DNA of 64,000 nt from Neobacillus cucumis. GTDB lineage: Bacteria > Bacillota > Bacilli > Bacillales_B > DSM-18226. Each line of letters opens with the position of its first letter. Within the stretch, counting starts at the first letter, position 1. The stretch is from contig NZ_JAMBOH010000007.1 of assembly GCF_023715505.1 (NCBI RefSeq), forward strand, positions 1 through 64,000, in the 5' to 3' direction. Below the pieces are notes generated by a model, which had not been told where the DNA came from, made no database searches, and saw only the letters and a list, made by a program, of their open reading frames with translations. Shown in pieces: positions 43,359-52,110 of this stretch. The translations under genes were made by a program, and so were the position numbers.

Positions 43359-44036
43359 TTATTCGTAAATATTGCCCCCGGCAAGCTTCCTTAATCCCTC
43401 TAAGTCCTTCACGAGAATAAAGCCTCTATTCCTCTCAATCAAACCTTCCTCGCAAAACTTAGTGATTACTCGATTTAGATGCCGGTAACTTGTTCCAATT
43501 AAATTCGCAGCATCTTTTATACTGAGAGCCACCTCAGATTCCTCAAACGATACAGATAAGAGGTAACTGGCGAGCCGTACTTCCACCGGATACATAATAT
43601 TAAAACTCATTGATTTATTTTTAAGGTGGAATTTTTTCGTAATAATTTCTAATAAAAAATTGAGTAGTGGCGCATGGTCATGTCCATATTGTTTCAACCA
43701 GCGATGATGAACACCAATCATCATCACCGGCGATACCGCCTCAACCGTGTTAATAAAATCAATGCCCTGTACGTATTCAAGGTCCCCAATCACCTCAAGC
43801 GGCTTTTTAAAAGAAAGGATAAGGGTTTTGCCTTCAGGTGAATTCGTATAGATTTTTAGTTTTCCTTTAACAAGGATATATAAATATTGATACGGGTCAC
43901 CTTGAGAGCAAATCAACTCTCCCTTATCAAACCTATACAGCGCTAGATGTGGAAGGAGCTGTTCCGTAAATATGGCATCGATTTGATGCATCTTGATATA
44001 AGACTCCAATTTCCCACGATCGTTTATTTCCAGCAC
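43359..44036 (-). CDS. Crp/Fnr-family regulator
   Basis: About 225 aa. An N-terminal cyclic-nucleotide-binding-like domain (FDKGELICSQGDPYQYLYILVKGKLKIY, GDLEYV) is followed by a C-terminal winged helix with recognition helix around SIKDAANLIGTSYRHLNRVITKFCEEGLIERNRG. No Fe-S cysteine cluster is visible. The GTG behind GGAGGTGG is preferred to the ATG five codons earlier. Sandwiched between two YdcZ genes, it probably regulates them. Confidence 0.85.
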   Translation of the reverse strand: MLEINDRGKLESYIKMHQIDAIFTEQLLPHLALYRFDKGELICSQGDPYQYLYILVKGKLKIYTNSPEGKTLILSFKKPLEVIGDLEYVQGIDFINTVEAVSPVMMIGVHHRWLKQYGHDHAPLLNFLLEIITKKFHLKNKSMSFNIMYPVEVRLASYLLSVSFEESEVALSIKDAANLIGTSYRHLNRVITKFCEEGLIERNRGFILVKDLEGLRKLAGGNIYE

Positions 44037-44052
44037 ACATTCCACCTCCATT

Positions 44053-44478
44053 TTAAAAACGAAGTATTACCACACCAGCAATCATCAAGCCAATTCCGAT
44101 AAATTGCGGAAGCTTCATTCGTTGTTTTACCAGTCCAAACCAGCCATTACTATCAATGATAAAGGTTAACGTTAATTGGGAAATCAATATGGCCGAAATC
44201 GACAAGGTCACGCCAATCTTCTGGATCGATGTGACGTTACCAAAAATGACAATCGCAGCAAACGCACCGCCAGTTAAATAGAAAGGATTTACCTGTTTGA
44301 ATCCCTGCCATTTATTTTCACGAACAAATAAAGATACTAGCAAGGCCACCACAAATCCGGTAAACTGAGTAATCGCTGCTGCCTGCCAAGTCCCGATATC
44401 ATCACTTATCCGTGTGTTTGCCACACCTTGCAGTGTAATAAAGGCCCCTCCTAAAATGGCGAATAAGCATCCTTTCAT
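44053..44478 (-). CDS. YdcZ/DUF606 DMT-family transporter, first
   Basis: A 141-aa protein with five TM helices. GGAFITLQGVANTRISDDIGTWQAAAITQFTGFVVALL and IQKIGVTLSISAILISQLTLTFIIDSNGWFGL match YdcZ. First gene of a YdcZ-Crp-YdcZ set; RBS AGGGAGAG. Substrate unknown. Confidence 0.85.
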   Translation of the reverse strand: MKGCLFAILGGAFITLQGVANTRISDDIGTWQAAAITQFTGFVVALLVSLFVRENKWQGFKQVNPFYLTGGAFAAIVIFGNVTSIQKIGVTLSISAILISQLTLTFIIDSNGWFGLVKQRMKLPQFIGIGLMIAGVVILRF

Positions 44479-44546
44479 TTTTTATCTCTCCCTAAACTAG
44501 ATCTACCTTTATTAAAAAGTATTTCTCCATGTTCAGGATAGGACAT

Positions 44547-44732
44547 ATGTCCTCAACTATCATTTTATTTTCGTCATTAGGTATTAATCTCCAAAAACGA
44601 TTAAGACTACGTATACCTTTTAAATATCGAAATCCAATTGAATCAGACACTAAGGTATATTGGGGATTATTTTTATTAATAATAATCTACGCGTGCTTAG
44701 GATTATATATATTAAACCAAATTTGGACTTAA
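44547..44732 (+). CDS. Possible small membrane protein
   Basis: A 61-codon frame from ATG 44,547 (an earlier ATG is at 44,529) with a weak RBS (AGGATAGGA). A basic N-terminal half (LQKRLRLRIPFKYRN) precedes one TM helix (YWGLFLLIIIYACLGLYIL). Divergent from the YdcZ set. It could be real but evidence is thin. Confidence 0.35.
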   Translation: MSSTIILFSSLGINLQKRLRLRIPFKYRNPIESDTKVYWGLFLLIIIYACLGLYILNQIWT

Positions 44733-44832
44733 GGCTTTTTATAACAGTCTAAAAATGTCCTGCAAAGGTATATTACAAACAAAGATGTGTAATCTAGAAT
44801 TCGTTAATAGTTACATATGAGTGAGGGATATT

Positions 44833-45371
44833 ATGTACAGTCATATAGAAAAGATGGGCAGCAGATACCATTCATTAGAAACACATATATGGATACATCA
44901 AGATGTATTTAGTATTCAATGGTGGACTATTGTCCTTTTAAATGCTTTATTTTTTATTTTATAACTTTAATGGTTCGAAGTAGAATATTGTTAATTTCTT
45001 TAGCATTTGTACTTAATTTTATTATTGTTGGTCTGGCAGAAGAAATAGGCACTTTTTACGACCGTTGGAGTTATCCCCACCAATTATTAATATTTACTCA
45101 CCGCTTAAATTCAGTGGATTTTCCGATCGTTCCCGTACTGATGGCTTTGTGTTATCAATTTTTCAGTAAATGGAAAGTTTATTTACTAGCTGAAGTTATT
45201 ATTTCTGCTGTAATGTGCTTTATAGGGATACCAATTTTTGTTTATTTTAATATGTATAAGTTAGAAAATTGGAACTATCTATTCTCATTTATAGTTACAC
45301 TTCTTATGTTTATCCTTTCAAAAATGATCCTTGATTTTGTACGTAATAAAGCGAAAAGGTATTCACATTAG
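44833..45371 (+). pseudogene. CBO0543-family membrane protein, frameshifted
   Basis: The N-terminal 44 codons (MYSHIEKMGSRYH...FSIQWWTIVLLNALFF) and the following four-TM part (LMVRSRILLISLAF, GTFYDRWSYPHQLLIF, LPVIxxLxYQFFSKWKVYLLAE-like) together make one CBO0543-type protein but lie in different frames. One extra T in the T6 run at 44,950-44,955 would restore a single frame. RBS GAGGGAT precedes the first ATG. Explanations: recent inactivation, phase-variable T-tract or sequencing error. Confidence 0.7.
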
Positions 45372-45503
45372 AACCTTGGATCCTTTCCCTTGTTCTTTGT
45401 TTCAAAAAGTCATTCGTTACCTGAGCACTTTTCTTGGCATTACTTCATTTGGCAGTCCTACTACGTCGCTTCCGAGTAATGCATGGCAAAATCACTAATC
45501 TTA

Positions 45504-45589
45504 AACAGTGATAATCTGATCGTTCTTAATGGTGACTCGTACATCAATGGACCATGCCGATTTATTCCGGCACCTGTATAGGTTCCCTG
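45504..45589 (-). pseudogene. Remnant of an FMN-binding domain gene
   Basis: On the minus strand QGTYTGAGINRHG and, after a frame change, WSIDVRVTIKNDQIITV together resemble the FMN_bind fold (GxYxGxGxxxxG...VxVxIKxxxI). No start, RBS or remaining protein is present. It looks like a decayed fragment. The rest of the 45,372-45,640 gap holds only a terminator. Confidence 0.5.
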
Positions 45590-45602
45590 CAAAGTAAAAA
45601 GT

Positions 45603-45634
45603 AAAAAGACGAACAGTTCATAGCACTGTTCGCC
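45603..45634 (-). terminator. Terminator ending the aromatic cluster
   Basis: CGAACAGT/ACTGTTCG stem followed by a T-rich tail on the minus strand, just past the FAH-family gene. Confidence 0.8.
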
Positions 45635-45645
45635 TTAGTACCAGC

Positions 45646-46629
45646 TTATAGGCTGACTGGCTTTTTACTCCCTGTCACCACTTTATTTTTCTGTTCACCC
45701 AAATCAATGGAACCGTCCGGACTTTTGATTTGGCAGCGGATAATGTCGCCATCCTTTAGATATCGTTCATTATTGGCTTGGCTTGCCAATAAAATCTCCA
45801 GCTTTTGCTGAGCAGATAATGAGGAATTGGCAAGCTGTCCATTGACTTCAGGAGAAAGATTTAAAGCGACTCCACCAGTTGTCCCCGTAATAACTAAATC
45901 CCCTTTTGATAAATCCATCATTTCGGATAGCTCTGTCAAGGTCTCTGTCGGTTTAAAAAGCAGCTGACTTGAATTAGCAGATTGGCGAAGCTCATCATTA
46001 ACCCAAAGGTTTAATTCTAAATTATGAATCTTTGCCACTTCATCTTGATCAAGTAAATACAGAATGGGACCAGCAGGTGCGAACGTCCGGTAGCTTTTTC
46101 CCTTTAACCACTGGCCTTCCGTAAACTGCACGTCACGGGCTGAGACATCATCCACCATCACAATACCGGCAATATATTGATGAAGATTATTGTCCGTCAC
46201 CTCAACAGGCCCTGTAATATCCTTACCTATAATGAGACCTAGTTCAATCTCATAATCTAACAATTTCACATGATCGGGACGGATAATTTCGCTGTTCGCC
46301 CCACATAACGTACTATCCGCTTTACTGAAAAACAAGTTAAATGGAGGCCGGTTGGCTTCAAGTCCTGCTTCGGCACGATGGGAGGCATAGTTTGTACCCT
46401 GACAAATAAATCGTGCTGGTGTCGTGACAGGACTTAAGAGCTCCACATCAGCAAATGAAACAGCCCTTGCAGATCCTTCTTCCTTGATCCTTCTAGCTTC
46501 TTCCGTTCCTACTTCTAAAAACTCAGCTAAACTGCGATAAACATGTTCTAATACAAGGATGGAATCTCCTGAAACAACGCCCCACTGCTCTTGATTATCC
46601 GTTTGAAAACGTACCACTTGCAAACCCAT
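45646..46629 (-). CDS. Fumarylacetoacetate hydrolase family enzyme
   Basis: A 327-aa FAH-fold protein. The metal ligands appear in LLDYEIELGLIIGKD (Glu-x-Glu) and MVDDVSARDVQ (Asp), with the conserved GKSYRTFAPAGP and GDLVITGTTGGV downstream. Family members hydrolyse acylpyruvates or decarboxylate 2-oxo-diacids in aromatic catabolism. As the last gene of the cluster it may replace the missing aldolase step or decarboxylate the ring-cleavage product; both are inference. RBS GAGAGGG. A hairpin separates it from the MFS gene. Confidence 0.85.
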   Translation of the reverse strand: MGLQVVRFQTDNQEQWGVVSGDSILVLEHVYRSLAEFLEVGTEEARRIKEEGSARAVSFADVELLSPVTTPARFICQGTNYASHRAEAGLEANRPPFNLFFSKADSTLCGANSEIIRPDHVKLLDYEIELGLIIGKDITGPVEVTDNNLHQYIAGIVMVDDVSARDVQFTEGQWLKGKSYRTFAPAGPILYLLDQDEVAKIHNLELNLWVNDELRQSANSSQLLFKPTETLTELSEMMDLSKGDLVITGTTGGVALNLSPEVNGQLANSSLSAQQKLEILLASQANNERYLKDGDIIRCQIKSPDGSIDLGEQKNKVVTGSKKPVSL

Positions 46630-46662
46630 GTGGTCATCCCTCTCTTTTTTTAAAATTAATTT

Positions 46663-46695
46663 AAAAGAGAACAGGTTCAGTCACTGTTCTCAATT
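46663..46695 (-). terminator. Hairpin between MFS and FAH genes
   Basis: GAGAACAG/CTGTTCTC stem followed by TTTT on the minus strand. It probably reduces readthrough into the last gene. Confidence 0.65.
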
Positions 46696-46715
46696 TTTAT
46701 ACTTATTAGTTAATT

Positions 46716-48011
46716 TTACAAGACTTTTGATGTATTTGCATTTAATAGGCCTGAATTTTCTGACTCCTTTGGACGAACAGCCAGCCAAACTAATCCACCG
46801 AAAACAAGAAGGATTAATCCACAAAGCTGGAACGCATGTTGGAAACCAGCTGCTGGACTTGCTGAGTGTTCGATGAAATAACCCGTTACATATGGCCCTA
46901 CAATGCCGCCCAATGAAGTTAGCGCCATGAACCAGCCTTGAATTTTACCCTGATGCTTATGTGAAACCAAATCTACTAAAATAGCTGGTCCCATAACCAA
47001 GGTAATACATCCAAATGTTAGCCCAAGCGATAATAATACTATTGCTAAAATATTCGAGCTGACCATCGCTCCAAAAAAGTAGCTGACTGCTCCAGCTAAC
47101 ATGACTGGTCCAAGGACAAAAATTCGGCCCTTCACCACACTTTTCGTTTTATGGTAAAGCCGGTCAGAAATTGTTGAAAAGATAATTTGCGAAAGGGTAA
47201 TCATAATCCAAGGCAGTGCTACGACAATTTTTAAAGTGCCTTCACTTAGGTGGCGGACATTTTCTAAATAATTCGGAAGCCAGTTCAGCCCAATCGTAAA
47301 GGACCAATAAGTGGCAAAACCACATAATGCGACAAAGATGAAGTTTTTTGAGAATAGAGCAGAGGTGAATTTTGACTCGTTCGATACGATTTGTGAACTA
47401 TCCTTTTCTGTAGCAAGTTCCGTATCTGTAACCGTTTTCTCTTTTGCAATCCATAACCACACTAAAATCCAAAGAAAACCTACAACTCCGGTTGTGATAA
47501 ACGCAGAACGCCAGCCATAACTCATGATGAGGTGCATTAATATAGGGGCTGAAATGGCGACACCAAGCGGACCGCCAACTGAAACCATTGTTAAGCCAAT
47601 ACCTAATTTTTCTTTTGGAAGATATTTTGAGGCGGCTGTCATCGCTAAAGCGTATGAAGGCCCTTCTCCAGCTCCTAAAATGATTCTAGTTACCAATAAA
47701 TACGAAAAACTGCTGACAAATATCGTCGAGAATTGAACGATTGACCAGACTGCTACCATTCCAGCAATAACCTTTTTCGCTCCAATCTTATCTGCAAGGC
47801 TGCCGCCTAAAACCGCTGAAAGTGAATACAGTAAAAAAAAGACACTTCCAACAACTCCCCATTGCTCGGGAGATAATCCTAATTCCTTCATAATCGGAAC
47901 GGAAGCAAATCCAACAATGGCTTTATCCGCATTACTGATAACTGTTAATAAAAATAGCAGAAAGATGATCACCCATGCTCTTTTTGATACAGAACTTTTC
48001 TTTTTCCCCAT
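46716..48011 (-). CDS. MFS transporter, ACS family (aromatic acid uptake)
   Basis: A 431-aa, 12-TM major facilitator. SNADKAIVGFASVPIMKELGL at helix 1, the motif A region GGSLADKIGAKKVI, and RIILGAGEGPSYALAMTAASKYLPKEKLG near helices 4-5 are typical of the anion:cation symporter family (HpaX, phthalate or hydroxyphenylacetate carriers). By context it imports the aromatic substrate of the cluster. RBS AAGGAGG. Confidence 0.88.
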   Translation of the reverse strand: MGKKKSSVSKRAWVIIFLLFLLTVISNADKAIVGFASVPIMKELGLSPEQWGVVGSVFFLLYSLSAVLGGSLADKIGAKKVIAGMVAVWSIVQFSTIFVSSFSYLLVTRIILGAGEGPSYALAMTAASKYLPKEKLGIGLTMVSVGGPLGVAISAPILMHLIMSYGWRSAFITTGVVGFLWILVWLWIAKEKTVTDTELATEKDSSQIVSNESKFTSALFSKNFIFVALCGFATYWSFTIGLNWLPNYLENVRHLSEGTLKIVVALPWIMITLSQIIFSTISDRLYHKTKSVVKGRIFVLGPVMLAGAVSYFFGAMVSSNILAIVLLSLGLTFGCITLVMGPAILVDLVSHKHQGKIQGWFMALTSLGGIVGPYVTGYFIEHSASPAAGFQHAFQLCGLILLVFGGLVWLAVRPKESENSGLLNANTSKVL

Positions 48012-48054
48012 AAAAGGACCTCCTTAAAATTCACTCATTTATATTACTTATTTT

Positions 48055-48084
48055 CAAGACCTTTCCTCCCTGAGAAAGGTCTTG
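48055..48084 (-). terminator. Hairpin between hydratase and MFS genes
   Basis: Perfect 11-bp stem CAAGACCTTTC/GAAAGGTCTTG on the minus strand without a true T-run; it could be a weak terminator or an mRNA processing or stability element. Confidence 0.5.
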
Positions 48085-48092
48085 TTAGTTGA

Positions 48093-48887
48093 CTACTTAA
48101 ATGTAACCTCAACTTTCCCAATATGAGAGAATCCAGCTGTGAATCGATCTCCTTTTTCAGCTGCTACCGCTGCTGATAATGCCCCAGATAAAATAACCTC
48201 CCCTGCTTTTAACACCACATTGTACTCGGATAGCTTATTTGCCAGCCAAGCCACACATTTAGCAGGATGACTTAAAACATCTGAACCATATCCTGTATTG
48301 ACCAATTGACCATTTTTAAACAAATTCATTTCAATCGATGGCAGATCGATATCTGTGAGCGAAAACCGCTCATCACCGATGACAAACAATCCGCTCGATG
48401 CATTATCGGCAATCGTGTCGGCCAAGGTAATCTTCCAGTCCGTAATCCGGCTGTCGACAATCTCTAAGGCTGGGGCTACATAATCTGTCGCATCAATAAC
48501 ATCATCGATTGTCACAGAAGGCCCTTTCAAATCCTTGCGGAGTACAAAGGCAATCTCACCTTCCACCTTTGGCTGAAACAAATCATCTAAATGGATTAAC
48601 CCATTATTACTGATTTCCATCGGGTTCAAAAGAAAACCGTAATCCGGCTGATCAACACCTAACAGCTGCTGCATGGCAACAGAGGTTAACCCAATCTTCT
48701 TCCCAACAACCCTCTGCCCGCCTTGAACCTTTTGATCAATTCCTAAAAGCTGGGCCTGATACGCCTCATCCACCGTTAAATCTGGATAGATTTCTGAAAG
48801 AGGTGTGATCGATTTCTTTGCTGCTTCAGCCTGCTGCAAAAGCTCATAAACATGTTGAACACGATGAATGACTTGATTACTACTCAT
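48093..48887 (-). CDS. 2-keto-4-pentenoate hydratase (MhpD/HpaH-like)
   Basis: A 264-aa hydratase of the FAH-like fold. Visible: VGKKIGLTSVAMQQLLGVDQPDYGFLL, FQPKVEGEIAFVLRKDL (metal ligands), YVAPALEIVDSRITDWKITLADTIADNASSGLFVIGD and VLSHPAKCVAWLANKLSEYNVVLKAGEVILSGALSAAV. It adds water to 2-hydroxypenta-2,4-dienoate, giving 4-hydroxy-2-oxovalerate in meta-cleavage pathways. ATG is 8 nt behind AAAAGGAG; a TTG two codons earlier is possible. Confidence 0.92.
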   Translation of the reverse strand: MSSNQVIHRVQHVYELLQQAEAAKKSITPLSEIYPDLTVDEAYQAQLLGIDQKVQGGQRVVGKKIGLTSVAMQQLLGVDQPDYGFLLNPMEISNNGLIHLDDLFQPKVEGEIAFVLRKDLKGPSVTIDDVIDATDYVAPALEIVDSRITDWKITLADTIADNASSGLFVIGDERFSLTDIDLPSIEMNLFKNGQLVNTGYGSDVLSHPAKCVAWLANKLSEYNVVLKAGEVILSGALSAAVAAEKGDRFTAGFSHIGKVEVTFK

Positions 48888-48905
48888 AGACAAAACTCCT
48901 TTTAA

Positions 48906-49256
48906 AAGAAAAGTGCAAGCGCCTTGGTCAGCCCCGATATAGGGCGACTTGTCGACTGGCCAGCGAAAGCAGGGTCAAAGACTAGTCGCCCTTAATGCGT
49001 ACAGAAAGCGATAGCTTTCTGTAGCCAAGCATAAGACGAGCCGGCCGAAAGGTTGCTTTTTAACCTTTTAGACGGATTGATCTAAATGTGGAGGCGACTG
49101 TTCTGGGACTCTAGGCTAAGACGCACCCTGTAAGAAGGCACTTTTTGCCTTCTTCAGGGGGTGGCTTAGACTTGCGTCCCAAGGAGCCGCAACTGGATAA
49201 GCTGTAGATCATCGAGGGGCTAGGCGCTGGAGCTAGACAATTCTCAAAGTCAAAAA
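48906..49256 (+). repeat. Interspersed modular repeat, copy B (longest)
   Basis: About 350 bp starting AAGTGCAAGCGCCTTGG and ending GGCGCTGGAGCTAGACAATT. It contains all modules seen in the other copies: the GATATAGGGCGACTTGTCGAC block, GAGCCGGCCGAAAGGTTG, the GTGGAGGCGACTGTTCTGGG to GGAGCCGCAACTGGATAAG block and a hairpin CCCTGTAAGAAGGC/GCCTTCTTCAGGG. It is non-coding and lies inside the aromatic cluster between hydrolase and hydratase genes. Confidence 0.88.
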
Positions 49257-49282
49257 CTTTTCTTTCTTACCTTATTAAAAAT

Positions 49283-49342
49283 AGAGCACTATCTGATAGA
49301 TTCAAAAACATGTTAAGCTATGAATCAATTTAATAGTGCTCT
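49283..49342 (-). terminator. Terminator behind the hydrolase gene
   Basis: Long hairpin with outer stem AGAGCACTAT/ATAGTGCTCT and an inner GATTCA/TGAATC stem, followed by ATTTTT on the minus strand. It may split the cluster into two transcripts. Confidence 0.7.
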
Positions 49343-49358
49343 GCAAAGGTTGTTTCTA

Positions 49359-50246
49359 TTATTTTGTTACTAGTGTTTCATCCTGCTTAGCAGCTTCTTT
49401 ACCATTTTTCAACAAGAAGTCTATTAATACAGCATTGAACTCTTCGGGTTTCTCCCACTGCGGCCAGTGTCCGGCATCCTTTATGACAACTAGTTCACTA
49501 TTTGGAATCATATCCTGAATAGGTTTCGCTTCCTCAACAGTAGAGGTTGGGTCATGGTCTGTCCAAGCTAACAACGTCGGTACATTGATTTTGCCGCACC
49601 ATGATGGTTCCCAGCTGTATAACTTCCTAATTTCAATATCCTGCAGGCAGACAATATGATGAACGGCTTCTTGGTAAGACGGCTGTGTATAAATTTTGTA
49701 GCGGGCTTCAATCAATTCATCGGTCACCTGGCTCTTGTCATACATTAACCACTCTAGTCTAGTTTTAACATTTTCATAGTTAGCTTCAAGAACCGCTTTT
49801 AATGTAGAATCTTTTAATTTTTGCATGACTTCAGGCTTGTTATTGACGTTGCCCGGTGTATTCAATACCATTGCTGTTACATACTCTGGATGCTCAGCTG
49901 CAAACCATGCTGCTACCCAGCCGCCTAATGATTCTCCAGAAAGATATACTTTTGTTAATCCTAGGGCTTGAATAACTCCTAATAAATGCTCGCTATAATA
50001 ATCAATTCCATACTGGCAATCAGGTTTAGCTGTATATCCGTGTCCTACCATATCGATGCAAATGACGCGGAAATGTTCACTCAATCCTCGAATATTTCGG
50101 GCATATGCCTCAATATGGCCACCGGTACCATGAAGTAAAATCAACGGTTCCCCTGTCCCAGCTTCTAGTACTCTTGTTTTAATATCGTTTGCATTTACGT
50201 AATAAAGTTTGTATTCCAAATCAGCTAAGTCTGTCCAGATCGTCAT
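49359..50246 (-). CDS. Alpha/beta hydrolase, MhpC-like C-C hydrolase
   Basis: A 295-aa alpha/beta-hydrolase fold enzyme. Oxyanion-hole LLHGTGGH, nucleophile elbow GESLGGW (Ser), Asp in LLAWTDHDPTS and His in KDAGHWPQWEKPEEF make a complete triad. In this context it should cleave the C-C bond of the yellow ring-fission product made by the dioxygenase, releasing a carboxylic acid and 2-hydroxypentadienoate. RBS AAAGGAG. It follows the dioxygenase gene by 33 bp. Confidence 0.9.
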   Translation of the reverse strand: MTIWTDLADLEYKLYYVNANDIKTRVLEAGTGEPLILLHGTGGHIEAYARNIRGLSEHFRVICIDMVGHGYTAKPDCQYGIDYYSEHLLGVIQALGLTKVYLSGESLGGWVAAWFAAEHPEYVTAMVLNTPGNVNNKPEVMQKLKDSTLKAVLEANYENVKTRLEWLMYDKSQVTDELIEARYKIYTQPSYQEAVHHIVCLQDIEIRKLYSWEPSWCGKINVPTLLAWTDHDPTSTVEEAKPIQDMIPNSELVVIKDAGHWPQWEKPEEFNAVLIDFLLKNGKEAAKQDETLVTK

Positions 50247-50279
50247 TTAAATCTCTCCTTTTTTTTAACAATAAACCCC

Positions 50280-51263
50280 TTAAATGCTAACTTCGTATTG
50301 TGATGATTGTTTTGAATCATACTGTTCAACCGGCTGGCTAAACTGAACAATCGCCATCCCTGTCACCCATTCTGGAATTGGCTCATAGCAAGCAACACTC
50401 GCATCAAATTTTTGCAGCGCACCAAGCAGGACAAGCCAATTGCGAATCTCTTGACCGCCGTTTCCTAAATTTTCCTCAATAAAATCGGCACTCCAGTTTC
50501 TTAATGCTGTATAATTCTTTTCGGTAATCAATCGTAAAAACTCCCGATCGATTTGTTCGTTAACAGGGCCTGATTTGATTCTTGTTACATTTGTTTCCCT
50601 TAACTTTAAATAGGTATCAAGCTGCTCTATTTCCTGACGGCCATTTTTTAAAACATTAATCAAGAATTGGTCTTCCGGTTTTTCACTCTCGATCTTCGGT
50701 ATCGGCACCCAGTGAGATAATCCGCCTGAAGCAACAATAGCAACCTTAAGATCTGCATCCCAGGATTCAATCGCTTTGCGGATGACTTCACCAATTTGGA
50801 AACAGCGATCCATTGTTGGCAGTGGCGGAGCAGACGTATTAACGGCAATCGGAACAACCGGTATTTGAAGATCAGGATTTAAAAAGTAAATTCCCTGTGT
50901 ATGACCGTGATCGACCTTCATTTTTAATGTAAACGCTAAATCAACATTATTTTCTAAACCTGTGTGAAGAATATGCTTTGCCAGGTCTTGCTGGACGGGG
51001 ATATTATATTTAGGCAGCTGCCAGTCTCCCCAGCCTTCACACTCACCAATTCCAATCGTAAAGGAAGGCATATGGTCGTAGAAATAACTATTAAAATGAT
51101 CATCAGACACTAATACCATCACATCGGCTCCTGTAGCTTCAAGGTACTTCTTCATTTCAGCCGCTGTTTGAAGGAAACGCTGTCCTTTTTCTCCGCCTCC
51201 CTCTTCATTTGTCATGATCATGGGACTATGTGACATGGCCACGCCTGCAATAATTTTAGCCAT
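50280..51263 (-). CDS. Extradiol catechol dioxygenase, LigB/MhpB class III
   Basis: A 327-aa non-haem Fe(II) dioxygenase of the LigB superfamily. The N-terminal KIIAGVAMSHSPMI (iron-ligand His), VMVLVSDDHFNSYFYD (second His), KMKVDHGHTQGIYFL and VAIVASGGLSHWV (acid-base His) are as in MhpB and protocatechuate 4,5-dioxygenase. It opens a catechol-type ring next to the hydroxyls. The preceding flavin monooxygenase should supply the catechol. RBS AAAAAGGAG. Confidence 0.9.
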   Translation of the reverse strand: MAKIIAGVAMSHSPMIMTNEEGGGEKGQRFLQTAAEMKKYLEATGADVMVLVSDDHFNSYFYDHMPSFTIGIGECEGWGDWQLPKYNIPVQQDLAKHILHTGLENNVDLAFTLKMKVDHGHTQGIYFLNPDLQIPVVPIAVNTSAPPLPTMDRCFQIGEVIRKAIESWDADLKVAIVASGGLSHWVPIPKIESEKPEDQFLINVLKNGRQEIEQLDTYLKLRETNVTRIKSGPVNEQIDREFLRLITEKNYTALRNWSADFIEENLGNGGQEIRNWLVLLGALQKFDASVACYEPIPEWVTGMAIVQFSQPVEQYDSKQSSQYEVSI

Positions 51264-51279
51264 TCAATCATCTCCTTTT

Positions 51280-52089
51280 TTAAGAAATTTGTAGTTTCCT
51301 AGCCTCAACAATTTGTTTTTTCCAGACTATCGATAGTTTCCCTATGAAAGGAATTTCATCCTTACACTTGAGTGTTGTACCATCGTTGAGAACGGTGAGT
51401 TCTGTTTGGACCGAACCACTCAGATTCTTTAATATAACTCGGTATCGGCCTGGGCCCGGCAGAGTATAATACGGATACAAGATGAATCTCTCCCCATTCC
51501 ATTCGCACCGTGTTTCGTAGAATTGACCAAGTAAATTGGGCAGTTCTTCAACTTTGCCGTTTAACAGCCGTTCGCGAATACAGGAACTGCTAATCTTCTC
51601 CCCCCTAAGCTCTACCTTTGCTACCTTTGTGACATCTATCCGGCCGCCGGAGTCGCTCGTTAACCGATCCATATTTCCCGCCCCGCGAGCACCGTATGAA
51701 AAATCAAATCCGGCCACTGCATGAACAACACCAAGTCCGTTTAAATACTGTGCAACAAACTGTTCTGGCGCTAACCCAGCGAAGTCTTTATCAAATTCAA
51801 CAATATAAAACGTATCAACACCCATTTTCCTGAGCTTCGCCTCTTTTTCAGCAAGCGGCATTAAATAATGGACGTGAATTTTCCCATTGCTGATAACAGT
51901 CTTGGGGTGAGGAAAAAAGCTCATGACAGCTAATGGTACTTGCTTTTCGTTTGCCTTTTGAAAAGCGGTGATGATGACTGCACAATGCCCATGATGGAGA
52001 CCGTCGAAACAACCAAGTGCCATCACATTTGGCCTCGCCTTTTTCTTCCATTCTGCCAAATTACTTCGGTTTAAACGAATTGTTTCCAT
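51280..52089 (-). CDS. RibF-like FMN adenylyltransferase (FAD synthase domain only)
   Basis: A 269-aa protein. Residues 18-185 match the N-terminal nucleotidyltransferase domain of RibF: ALGCFDGLHHGHCAVI (HxGH motif), SFFPHPKTV, FDKDFAGLAPEQFV, VAGFDFSYGARGAG, KISSSCIRERLLNGKVEELPNLLG (SSTxIR-like). The flavokinase domain that normally follows (GxxxGFPTAN) is not recognisable; the last 85 residues are divergent. It probably makes FAD from FMN for the cluster's flavin monooxygenase. Head-to-tail between reductase and dioxygenase genes, 17-22 bp gaps. Confidence 0.82.
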   Translation of the reverse strand: METIRLNRSNLAEWKKKARPNVMALGCFDGLHHGHCAVIITAFQKANEKQVPLAVMSFFPHPKTVISNGKIHVHYLMPLAEKEAKLRKMGVDTFYIVEFDKDFAGLAPEQFVAQYLNGLGVVHAVAGFDFSYGARGAGNMDRLTSDSGGRIDVTKVAKVELRGEKISSSCIRERLLNGKVEELPNLLGQFYETRCEWNGERFILYPYYTLPGPGRYRVILKNLSGSVQTELTVLNDGTTLKCKDEIPFIGKLSIVWKKQIVEARKLQIS

Positions 52090-52110
52090 AACAGTCTCCT
52101 CTCACGGTTC

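Noticed and set aside
44940..44970. Programmed ribosomal frameshift in the CBO0543-family gene
   Set aside because: No canonical slippery heptamer with downstream pseudoknot is evident; mutation or sequencing error in a T6 run is simpler.
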